A stretch of 64,000 bases of DNA, taken from positions 930,001 to 994,000 of the forward strand of contig CAWCUZ010000001.1 in the NCBI GenBank assembly GCA_963798795.1, in the 5' to 3' direction. A program made the position numbers and the translations under genes. The stretch is from CAWCUZ01 sp963798795. GTDB taxonomy: Bacteria; Acidobacteriota; Vicinamibacteria; Vicinamibacterales; SCN-69-37. Positions 1-7,317 of this stretch are shown piece by piece (positions within the stretch are counted from its first letter, which is position 1; each line of letters opens with the position of its first letter). Under the pieces are notes generated by a model that saw only the letters and a list, made by a program, of their open reading frames with translations, did not search any database and was not told the DNA's origin.

Positions 1-1042
1 TCACGTCGATCTTGTGATACCTGCCGTCGTCCACGGCCGGCTCCGGGTAGTAACCGAGGACGTAGTAGTGACCGCTGTCGACGAGCAACTGGCCCATGGC
101 GGCGACGGGGTAGGACTGGTTCACGAACGCACGCCCGTTGGTGTTCTCGGCGATCGTTCGGAGGAACTCCAGCTTCACGGCAAGGGCATGCTCGGTCTTC
201 TGACGACCCTCGGGAGACGAGATGTTGCCAATTCCGGCCACGGAGTCTGGCGAGAGCACGCCGCGTGGATCGAGCGTGTAAGCCGCAACCCCAGCTCGGC
301 GGGCGCGCCCGAGAACCTCGATAAAGCGAAGATAAGCCGACCGATCAGTCATGGCGCCGCGTTGGGGAGGGGCCAGAAAATCGAAGGGCCATCCGCCACT
401 CACGAACACGATCAGGCGCCGGGGCTCCGGCGCGGCCGCGAGGGCCGCGACCACGTTCTCCAAGTCGCCAAAGATATCGACCAGCGGACCGACACCAAGA
501 ATGTCGCGCAGGTGCCCGACAGCTCGCGTGAGCAGGCCGGAATCGCGAGTGAAGTCCTGACTCAGATCCGATCGCCGCATCAACACGACTGCGACACGGT
601 CCTCGGGCGCCCGGCGGCGGAGAAATTCCAGGAGGACTCGCCGAATTGGAATCAGATCACCGGCACCGAAGAACATCGGATCGACGACGAGCGCGATCGC
701 CCGCGCGCCGGCGACCGGCGGTGTGTTGGAGACCACGTCGGGCGGTGGCGCTGCCGCGGTCTTCGCGTCCGTGGGATTGTCCCCGAGCGGCAGCGCGATC
801 CGTTCGAAGTCCGCAATCGTCTGAAGCCGGCCGGCCTCGCGGATCTCGAAGTCGGCCTGCCTCAGATCGGTGACCGGCTGGTCCTTGTCGTCGGTCACCA
901 CCACGTCCACGCGGACGTGCGTCACGCGCGCGCGGAAGGTCGCCTGCTGGTGCTGGGCGAGCAGCGCCGCGCCGAGGCAGACCACGAGGACCGGGGTCGT
1001 CGGGTGGAGCGGGCGAACGCGGGTTCTGCTGCCCAGGGTCAT
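1..1042 (-). CDS. VWFA-related acidobacterial protein, partial (3' end outside window)
   Basis: Reading leftwards from an ATG at 1042 the frame stays open to the window edge (about 347 codons). It begins with a hydrophobic signal segment (residues about 17-32, PVLVVCLGAALLA), then the motif VDVVVTDDKDQPVTDL that opens VWFA-related acidobacterial proteins, a von Willebrand A-like fold, and near the edge GHYYVLGYYPEP, the family's typical C-terminal strand motif. The MIDAS position reads VVDPMFF instead of DxSxS, so metal binding is probably lost. Exported protein of unknown role. The upstream gap (1043-1249) holds a degraded copy of the GGGGACAGAC dispersed element at about 1060-1103. The stop codon is outside the window. 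Confidence 0.8.
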   Translation of the reverse strand, partial: MTLGSRTRVRPLHPTTPVLVVCLGAALLAQHQQATFRARVTHVRVDVVVTDDKDQPVTDLRQADFEIREAGRLQTIADFERIALPLGDNPTDAKTAAAPPPDVVSNTPPVAGARAIALVVDPMFFGAGDLIPIRRVLLEFLRRRAPEDRVAVVLMRRSDLSQDFTRDSGLLTRAVGHLRDILGVGPLVDIFGDLENVVAALAAAPEPRRLIVFVSGGWPFDFLAPPQRGAMTDRSAYLRFIEVLGRARRAGVAAYTLDPRGVLSPDSVAGIGNISSPEGRQKTEHALAVKLEFLRTIAENTNGRAFVNQSYPVAAMGQLLVDSGHYYVLGYYPEPAVDDGRYHKIDV

Positions 1043-1249
1043 CTCCGCAAGTGCGAACCGATCGCATCGACGAGCGGGTCAGTCAGGGAAAGACCCGGAC
1101 CCCTCTCTGACGGCTCCGCGTTGTCGCACACACTCCGCCCGACCGCCCTCCGGCAGCAGCAAAGAACGAGCCAGGGCCGTCGGTCCCGGCGCGGGCCCCA
1201 TTCCGGCACACCGGTCAGCCAGTGTCGCCTGACGCGGACAGCTTCCTCC

Positions 1250-1384
1250 TCACGTCCGGCCGCGTGCCTCCCGCAGCGCTTCGAGCTCCGCAAGGGCTTC
1301 GAGGTCTTTGGCCGGCCGGCCGCGCAGGTTCTCGCGCAGCAGGGTCCGATCGACATCGCGCTTGAACGCTTCGATGACCGGATC
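1250..1384 (-). CDS. Small conserved protein (DPVIEAxKRDVDRTLLRENL family), start unclear
   Basis: A 44-codon conserved core begins DPVIEAFKRDVDRTLL and ends EALREARGRT. Short proteins opening with M-D-P-V-I-E-A-Y-K-x-D-V-D-R are common in Acidobacteriota; as I recall they often lie beside genes for sugar or nucleotidyltransferase functions, and their role is not known. No ATG, GTG or TTG lies just before the core in this frame. The codons upstream (1385-1434) belong to a copy of the dispersed GGGGACAGAC element, so the native start seems to have been replaced; translation would need a rare start or read-in from further upstream. It lies just downstream of the galactokinase gene on the same strand. 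Confidence 0.5.
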   Translation of the reverse strand, partial: DPVIEAFKRDVDRTLLRENLRGRPAKDLEALAELEALREARGRT

Positions 1385-1434
1385 GGGACCACCGGGTCCG
1401 TCCCTGGAGATCGGGGACAGACTCGGGCTCAGTT
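1381..1434 (+). repeat. Dispersed GGGGACAGAC element, copy 1
   Basis: About 54 bp containing CCGTCCCTGGAG, then TCGGGGACAGAC and GGGCTCAGTT. It matches copies at 29881-29940 and 53791-53853 on this strand and 62827-62884 on the other strand. It sits between galactokinase and the small protein, and overlaps the expected start region of the latter. Confidence 0.65.
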
Positions 1435-2625
1435 CAACCGTCCCGCGCCAGCCGGCCGGCCTGGCGCCACGGCGAAGACGGCTGGCGTGAGTCCGGTGTC
1501 GCGAGCGTAGCCCTCGGTCACGGCGGCGACGAACGCCTCGACGTCGCCGGCGTCGACGAACGCCACCAGCAATCCGCCGAACCCCGCGCCCGACTGGCGC
1601 CCGCCGACGGCGCCCGGCGCCGCCTCGATGGCCCGCGCCATCGCCTCCATGGCGGGCGACGTCATCTCGAACAGATCGCGCGCACCCCGGAACGACAATT
1701 CGGTCAGCCGCGCGAGCGCGCGACGGTTTGCCGATCGCAGCGCTTCGGCGCAGTCGACGGCGCGGGCATCCTCTTCGAGCACGAACCGGCAGCGGCGCTC
1801 CACGATCGGCGGCAGCTCCCGTGCTCGCTCCTCCAGTCGATCGATCCCGGCCTCGCGCAGCGAGGCGGCGCCAAGGAGCCGCGCGCCCTCCTCGCACTGG
1901 GTGTGCCGCACTCCGTACTCGGATGCGCGCACTTCGCGTGGCGACCGCGTGTCGCAGACGACGACGGCAATCCCGGGATCGATCGCGACGGGCTCGCTGG
2001 TAAGGTCGCGGCAGTCCAGGAGCAGCGCGCCGCCGCCGGCGTCGACGCACGCGGAATACTGGTCGAGAATGCCGCAGTTGACGCCGGCGAACTCGTTCTC
2101 GGCGCGCCGGCAGAGCCGAGCCCGCCGCACAGGATCGAGCGCGACCCGGCTCACCGCTTCGAACAGGACCGCCGTCGCGCACTCGAGCGCCGCCGACGAG
2201 CTGAGGCCGGCGCTCAGCGGGATCGTCGACTCGATCACGGCGTCGACGCCGGTCAGCCGAGCGCCCTCGGCTTCGAACATGGCCGCCACGCCGCGCACGT
2301 AGTTCGTCCACGCCGGTCCGCGCTCAATCGCGTCCAGCGAGAACGCGTCTTCCTCGCCGAGCGTGATGCTGGCGACGCGGACCTGACGATCGTCGCGCGG
2401 CCCCGCGACGATCGTCAGGTCGCGGTCGATCGGCAGCGTGAGCACGCGGCCGAGGTTGTAGTCGGTGTGGCTTCCCATCAGCTCGACACGGCCGGGCGCG
2501 CGCGCGATGAGCGACGGCGCGGCGCCGAACCGCGCGGCGAAGGCGTCGAAAATGGAGCCCCGGGTCGTCAGACCCGGGGTTTCGCCCGGGTCTGACGACC
2601 CGGGCGTCCATTCCGGATGGTCCAT
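1429..2625 (-). CDS. galK: GHMP-family galactokinase-like sugar kinase
   Basis: A 398-residue GHMP kinase expected to phosphorylate the anomeric carbon of galactose or a related sugar with ATP, in the cytoplasm. The substrate motif reads PGRVELMGSHTDYN (residues 44-57), the ATP loop PLSAGLSSSAALE, the catalytic-Asp region NCGILDQYSACVD, and the third motif GAGFGGLLVAFV. The usual E of the GEHTDY signature, which contacts the sugar C6 hydroxyl, is S52 here, so the substrate may not be plain galactose. The ATG at 2625 leaves a 4-nt gap to the upstream gene; an in-frame ATG at 2658 would overlap it. Residues 7-23 come from a CCCGGGTC palindrome. The nearby GH27 alpha-galactosidase supports galactose metabolism. 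Confidence 0.88.
   Translation of the reverse strand: MDHPEWTPGSSDPGETPGLTTRGSIFDAFAARFGAAPSLIARAPGRVELMGSHTDYNLGRVLTLPIDRDLTIVAGPRDDRQVRVASITLGEEDAFSLDAIERGPAWTNYVRGVAAMFEAEGARLTGVDAVIESTIPLSAGLSSSAALECATAVLFEAVSRVALDPVRRARLCRRAENEFAGVNCGILDQYSACVDAGGGALLLDCRDLTSEPVAIDPGIAVVVCDTRSPREVRASEYGVRHTQCEEGARLLGAASLREAGIDRLEERARELPPIVERRCRFVLEEDARAVDCAEALRSANRRALARLTELSFRGARDLFEMTSPAMEAMARAIEAAPGAVGGRQSGAGFGGLLVAFVDAGDVEAFVAAVTEGYARDTGLTPAVFAVAPGRPAGAGRLN
2558..2605. repeat. CCCGGGTC palindromic element (two inverted hairpins)
   Basis: Two adjoining hairpins: CCCCGGGTC-GTCA-GACCCGGGG (2558-2579) and CCCGGGTC-TGAC-GACCCGGG (2586-2604 or so), in inverted orientation, separated by TTTCG. It is translated as the N-terminal part of the galactokinase-like protein. 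Related copies lie at 13613-13691 and 36487-36508. Confidence 0.8.
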
Positions 2626-2629
2626 GCCC

Positions 2630-5600
2630 TCACCCGAGGATCCGGTTGAGCTCCGCATCGATGGCGTCGAGCTCCTTCTTGAGCTCCTGATACCGCTCGG
2701 TCGCGTCGCGGCCCACCTTCTGATCGACGCCCGTCGTCATGCGCGAGAGATACGTGATGTGCTCCTGCAGGCCCGGCTTGTTGTAGCGCACGCCCTCTGG
2801 CGTGTTGACGATCTGCTCGTAGATGGCTTCGACGCGCTTCGCCTTGTCGGCGTCGGCCCCGGTGGCGCCCTGGAGCCGCGTGCGCGCGGTGCGTACCCGC
2901 GCGAGCGTCTGGTTCACCTGCTCCACCAGGTCGCGCGTCCGCACGTTGTGTTCGTACTGTTCGACCAGGTCGGCCGCGGTGACGCCCTCGGCGGCGATCC
3001 GCGGGTCGACGAGCACCGTGATCGGCTGCGTGTACGCCTGGCCGGCCACGGTCAGCCGCACCTGATACGTGCCCGGCGGCAGCGTCAGGCCCGAGTCCAT
3101 TTCGCGCAGATCCCACGTGAAGCGATTCACGCCGGCGTTTGTCGTCACGACCGACGCGCCGCCACCGCCGCCGCGGCCGCCGAACCCCTGTCCGCCAGCG
3201 CGACCCGCGGCTCCGGCACGGCCGCCGCCCCCCCGGCCCCCGCCCGCGGCCGCCGCCTGACCGCCGCCTCGCCCGCCCCGCCCGCGGCCGGCGCCGCGCC
3301 CGCCGCCGGCCACCGCCCCGCTGCTGTAGCGGCTCACGACGTCACCCTTCGCGTTGAGCAGCTCGATCGTCACCGGCCCGCTCGGAGCCGACGGCAGGTA
3401 GTACTCGACCATCGGACCGAGCAGGTTCGGGCTCTCGCGCGTGCGATAGCCGTCGCGCGGCTTGAACAGGATTGGACCGGACGACGACGCCTGCGGCGAC
3501 ATCTGCTCGACGGCGCTGAGATTGTCGAGCACCCAGAGCGCCCGGCCCTGCGTGGCCACCACCAGATCGCCGTCATGGATCCTGATGTCGTTGATCGGCA
3601 CGTTCGGCATGTTGAGCTGGAACGACTGCCAGTGGCCGCCGTTGTCGTACGAGATGTACATGCCGAACTCGGTACCCGCGTACAGCAATCCGTCGCGGAC
3701 CGGGTCCTCGCGCACGACGCGCGTGGGCTCGTCCGCCTTGATGCCGTTCCTGCCGTCGGTGAGCCGCGTCCACGTGGCGCCGTAGTCGTCTGTGCGGTAG
3801 AGGTACGGCTGGTAATCGCCGAGCAGGTACCGGTAGACGGCGTAGTACGCCGATCCCTTCCGGTGCGGCGAGGCGTCGATCCAGGCCACGCGGCCACCCT
3901 CCTCGAGGTCTTTCGGCGTGACGTTCTTCCACGTCTTGCCGTCGTCTCTCGTCACGAAGAAGGGGCCGTCGTTCGAGCCGGTCCAGATCACGCCCTTCTC
4001 GAGCGGCGACTCGGTGATCGCGTAGAGCGTGCTGTAGAACTCCTCGCCCGTGACATCGCGCGTGATCGGCTCGCCGCTCGCGCCCTGGCAGCACGCGGGA
4101 TGCGCCGTCAGGTCCGGCGAGATCGTCTGCCACGTCACGCCCATGTCGGTCGTGCGGTGCAGGTACTGCGACCCGTAGTACAGGACGTTCGGGTCGTGCG
4201 GCGAGGTCGCCATCGGCGACACGCGCTGGAACCGGTAGATGAGGTCGCTTGCCGGGTTGCCGTAGAGCGACTGCCCGCCGACCCAGTAGTTCTTCTCCTG
4301 GCCGGTCTTCAGGTCCATCCAGCCGTACTGCCCCTTGCAGGAGCCGTAGACGTAATCGGGATTGCCGGGATGCGGCATGATCGGCCCGGTCTCGCAGCCG
4401 GGGCCGCTGCGGAAATCCGACGGGTCGTACGGATCGGCCTGGCTCGTGATGATGATGGTGTTGCTGTCCTGCTGCGCGCCGTAGATCCTGTACGGGAACT
4501 GCTCGTCCATCCAGACGCCGTAGATTTCGGCTGTCGGCTGGTTCATCTGCGACGACCACGTGCGCCCGCCGTCGGTCGAGACGTTGGCGCCGCCGTCGTT
4601 CGACTGGATCATGACCTGGCCGTCGTGCGGGTTGATCCAGATGTCGTGGTTGTCGCCGTGCGGCGTGCGCAGCGACTGCCACGTCTGGCCCGCGTCGGTC
4701 GTCTTGTAGAAGCCTTCCGCGCCGCCGTAGGCCACGTCGGCATTCGTCGGATCGGCGCCGAGCGTCGTGTAGTAGAAGGGCCGCTGGATCATCCCCTCCG
4801 GCGACGGCAGCGCGCGCCACGTCTGGCCGGCGTCGTCCGACCGGTACATCCCGCCGCCCGGCTTCGCCTCGACCAGCGCGTAGATGCGGTTCGGGTTGGC
4901 TGCCGTCACCGCCAGGTTGGCCTTGCCGATCAGCTCGTTCGGCAGGCCGCCGACGATCCGGGTGAACGTCTCGCCGGCGTCGGTGCTCTTGTAGAACCCG
5001 CCGTCGCGCGACCCGCTGATGATCGTCCACGGCTTGCGCTCGAGCCGGTTCATCCATGCATAGACGACGTTCGGGTGGCCCGGCTGCAGCTCCACGTCCA
5101 TCGCGCCGACCTGGTCGCTGATGAACAGCGTCTTCTTCCAGGTCTTGCCGCCATCCGTCGTCTTGAAGATGCCGCGGTCGGGGTTCGCCTTGAACGCATC
5201 GCCGTAGGCGGCGACCCAGACGATGTCCGGGTTGGTGGGATGGATGCGGACCGCGCCGATCTGGCCGGCGTTGTAGAGCCCGGCAAACGTCCAGGTGGCG
5301 CCGTTGTCGACGCTCTTGTACACGCCCCGGCCGGTCGAGACGTTCGACCGCACGCCGTCCGAGCCGGTGCCGTAGTAGATGACGTTCGGATCCGAATCGG
5401 CCACGGCGATCGAACCGCTCGAGCCCAGCGGCACCTGGCCGTCGGTCAGCGGCACCCAGCTCTCGCCGCTGTCGGTGGTCCGGAACAGCCCGCCGCTGGC
5501 CACGCCCATGTAGAACGTCTCGGGCTGCGAGGGCACGCCGGTGACGGTGGTGACCCGGCCGCCGCGCGACGGGCCGACGAGCCGGAATTCGAGGCCGTTG

Positions 5601-5725
5601 AACATCGCCGGGTTCACGCCGGCGGTGCCGGCCTGACCGCGCGCCGCCAGCGGCCTGTCGAGACGGGCCAGCGCCGCCACGGCGAGGCCGCTGCACAACA
5701 GAGCGGGAATCAGATGTCGTCGCAT
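2630..5725 (-). CDS. Secreted sortilin/VPS10-like BNR-repeat propeller protein
   Basis: 1031 residues with a signal peptide (residues 1-31, ending LAARG). Many Asp-box/BNR blades follow: TTDSGESW, SVDNGATW, TTDGGKTW, STDAGETF, SDDAGQTW, TTDAGQTW, STDGGRTW, TDDYGATW. This is the acidobacterial 'glycosyl hydrolase' type of sortilin-like beta-propeller; no catalytic activity can be assigned. After the propeller (residue about 760) comes a Gly/Arg-rich stretch (about 800-860: GRGRGGRGGGQ and similar), then a beta-sandwich segment (TFTWDLR-like NRFTWDLREMDSG) and a helical tail with DLVEQVNQTLARVR. The ATG at 5725 has TGGAGA upstream. Same strand and 4 bp from the kinase. Paralogues occur at 24733 and 36550. 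Confidence 0.85.
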   Translation of the reverse strand: MRRHLIPALLCSGLAVAALARLDRPLAARGQAGTAGVNPAMFNGLEFRLVGPSRGGRVTTVTGVPSQPETFYMGVASGGLFRTTDSGESWVPLTDGQVPLGSSGSIAVADSDPNVIYYGTGSDGVRSNVSTGRGVYKSVDNGATWTFAGLYNAGQIGAVRIHPTNPDIVWVAAYGDAFKANPDRGIFKTTDGGKTWKKTLFISDQVGAMDVELQPGHPNVVYAWMNRLERKPWTIISGSRDGGFYKSTDAGETFTRIVGGLPNELIGKANLAVTAANPNRIYALVEAKPGGGMYRSDDAGQTWRALPSPEGMIQRPFYYTTLGADPTNADVAYGGAEGFYKTTDAGQTWQSLRTPHGDNHDIWINPHDGQVMIQSNDGGANVSTDGGRTWSSQMNQPTAEIYGVWMDEQFPYRIYGAQQDSNTIIITSQADPYDPSDFRSGPGCETGPIMPHPGNPDYVYGSCKGQYGWMDLKTGQEKNYWVGGQSLYGNPASDLIYRFQRVSPMATSPHDPNVLYYGSQYLHRTTDMGVTWQTISPDLTAHPACCQGASGEPITRDVTGEEFYSTLYAITESPLEKGVIWTGSNDGPFFVTRDDGKTWKNVTPKDLEEGGRVAWIDASPHRKGSAYYAVYRYLLGDYQPYLYRTDDYGATWTRLTDGRNGIKADEPTRVVREDPVRDGLLYAGTEFGMYISYDNGGHWQSFQLNMPNVPINDIRIHDGDLVVATQGRALWVLDNLSAVEQMSPQASSSGPILFKPRDGYRTRESPNLLGPMVEYYLPSAPSGPVTIELLNAKGDVVSRYSSGAVAGGGRGAGRGRGGRGGGQAAAAGGGRGGGGRAGAAGRAGGQGFGGRGGGGGASVVTTNAGVNRFTWDLREMDSGLTLPPGTYQVRLTVAGQAYTQPITVLVDPRIAAEGVTAADLVEQYEHNVRTRDLVEQVNQTLARVRTARTRLQGATGADADKAKRVEAIYEQIVNTPEGVRYNKPGLQEHITYLSRMTTGVDQKVGRDATERYQELKKELDAIDAELNRILG

Positions 5726-5839
5726 GGGTGCATTCTCCAGGCGTGCGAGTGAAGCCGTGAACCGGCCGTCCGTGGGAGCCGCGGTGGACCGGTCAGCACA
5801 CCTCGCGGCGAAGGCGTTATACCACGGCCGAAGCGGGCG

Positions 5840-6760
5840 CTACCAGAGCGGGTCCGGGTACACGCCGGCCGCGACCAGCCGCCGCAATCCAGCCTGGACG
5901 TGCGCCTGGTCCGCGGCATGCGTGAGCCCGAACCACGGGCCTGGCGCCTCGCGCACCGCCACGCGCGCCTCGCCGGAGGCCACGAGATCGTGCACGGCAT
6001 CCGGCAGCGGCAGCTCGGCGTCGGCCGACGTGCCGTGTTCGCGAAGGAACTCGTCGAAGCAGGAGCCGAGCAGGCCGAAGATCTCGGGCGTGAACACCCA
6101 GAAATTCATCGACGCGACATCGCGGGCCGTGAGCAGCCGCTCGACGCCGCGATAGCGGCCGCGGATCCCGTGCTCCGTTCGCACGATGCCGCGCACTTCC
6201 TCGAGTCGGCGCAGCCAGCCCGCCTCGTCCACGTCGCAGATGCCGCGTACGACGGCGCCGTGCTCCGACAACGTCACGTCGAGCGGCAGGCCGATGACGG
6301 TCGCGTCGCCGGTCCGGTCCGCGAGCCTGCACGCCTCGGCCGCCAGGTCGAACGCCCCGGCCCCGTAGAAGTCATCGGCGTTGAGGACGCCGAAGGTGGT
6401 GTCAATCGCCCGCCGCCCGGCGAGCACCGCATGCACGGTACCCCACGGCCGCGTTCGAGCCGGCGGCGAATACCAGCCGGGCAGGTCGTCGCCCTCCTGG
6501 AAGACCTGGTCGATGGTCAGATCGCCCGGGAGGCGCGACGCGAGCGCGTCGAACGCCTCGGACAACTCGCGCCGCGTGACGAAGACAATGCGGCCAAAGC
6601 CCACGCGGCGTGCGTCGTAAATCGCGTACTCGAGCAGCGTCTCGCCGCGCGGTCCGACGCCCAGCACCTGCTTGTCGCCGCCGAAGCGGCTGCCCAGCCC
6701 TGCCGCCATCACGAGCAGCGTCGGTCCGGCGGGGCGCGTCTCCGCGTCTGGCGACGCCAC
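5840..6760 (-). CDS. Sugar-phosphate nucleotidyltransferase family protein
   Basis: 306 residues of the GT-A-like nucleotidyltransferase fold that transfers NMP from an NTP to a sugar phosphate. The nucleotide-binding motif is LLVMAAGLGSRFGGDKQ (residues 15-31); NADDFYG (about 125) matches the metal-binding Asp motif; FGVLN and SMNFWVF are conserved core strands. The substrate cannot be read from sequence. Start is GTG, overlapping the stop of the DUF2911 gene by one base (TAGTG), so the two are probably translationally coupled. As the third gene after GH27 alpha-galactosidase and DUF2911 it may activate a released sugar after phosphorylation, but this is inference. Confidence 0.82.
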   Translation of the reverse strand: MASPDAETRPAGPTLLVMAAGLGSRFGGDKQVLGVGPRGETLLEYAIYDARRVGFGRIVFVTRRELSEAFDALASRLPGDLTIDQVFQEGDDLPGWYSPPARTRPWGTVHAVLAGRRAIDTTFGVLNADDFYGAGAFDLAAEACRLADRTGDATVIGLPLDVTLSEHGAVVRGICDVDEAGWLRRLEEVRGIVRTEHGIRGRYRGVERLLTARDVASMNFWVFTPEIFGLLGSCFDEFLREHGTSADAELPLPDAVHDLVASGEARVAVREAPGPWFGLTHAADQAHVQAGLRRLVAAGVYPDPLW

Positions 6761-7317
6761 TACCGTGCCACCGTGAACGGGACGGAGTACTCACGGTCGT
6801 CCCAGATCAGCCTGACGACGCCGCCGCCGGCAGCACGTGTTTCGATCGCGAAGGTGAGCTGTTCGACCGGCGCGTCGAGCCGCCTCAGCGTCAGGTCGAC
6901 ACGGCCGAGATCGCGATCCGGGTCGTAGCGCGTGTGCCACTGCCCCGTCTGGCCGTTCACGATCAGTTGCGGCTTGCGCTCGTCGGGGAACATGTAGAGG
7001 GTGTGCTCGCCCGCGGGCACCGCGAGGCCGTTCATCATGATCGCCTTCGTCGTGGTCAGCGTGGTCGCTTCGTCGGCCCCGGGCGTCCACCAGTGCCCGA
7101 ACGGCACCAGCGCGCCCCAGATCGCACGGCCCCGCCTGGACGGGCGCCCGTACGTGATCGTGAGATCACAACCGTCGACGGTTGCGCTCGTGCTCTCGTG
7201 CGGGCTGACGCGCGGCTCTGCGCGGCGGCCCTGCGCGGCCGGCGCCGCGGGGGCCAGGACCCACACGGCCAGGACGGTCGCGGCCGCTGCCGCCGCTCGC
7301 CCCGACAGGCGCGTCAC
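6760..7317 (-). CDS. Exported DUF2911 domain protein
   Basis: 185 residues from a GTG at 7317. A signal peptide (about residues 5-27, AAAAATVLAVWVLAPAAPA) precedes a DUF2911 domain with its usual signatures: SVTYGRP-like DLTITYGRPSRRGRAIWG, PFGHWWTPGADEATTL, the strand LAVPAGEHTLYMFP and the C-terminal WDDREYSVPFTV. The biochemical role of DUF2911 is not known; members are secreted and frequent in Bacteroidota and Acidobacteriota. GTG start and the stop of the upstream GH27 gene overlap as GTGA, and its own stop overlaps the next start, so GH27, DUF2911 and the nucleotidyltransferase form one coupled operon. The 5' end could be misjudged by a few codons, but the signal peptide fits this start. 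Confidence 0.85.
   Translation of the reverse strand: MTRLSGRAAAAAATVLAVWVLAPAAPAAQGRRAEPRVSPHESTSATVDGCDLTITYGRPSRRGRAIWGALVPFGHWWTPGADEATTLTTTKAIMMNGLAVPAGEHTLYMFPDERKPQLIVNGQTGQWHTRYDPDRDLGRVDLTLRRLDAPVEQLTFAIETRAAGGGVVRLIWDDREYSVPFTVAR

Noticed and set aside
14..1510. A plus-strand open frame across the left end
   Set aside because: It runs antisense to a VWFA protein and the start of the kinase region, and shows no domain or signal.
2465..5752. A plus-strand open frame of more than 1000 codons opposite the BNR gene (and a similar one opposite GH38, 46165-49983)
   Set aside because: High-GC third positions keep antisense frames open; the translations are Arg/Ala/Val-rich without family motifs, while the minus strand carries clear domains.
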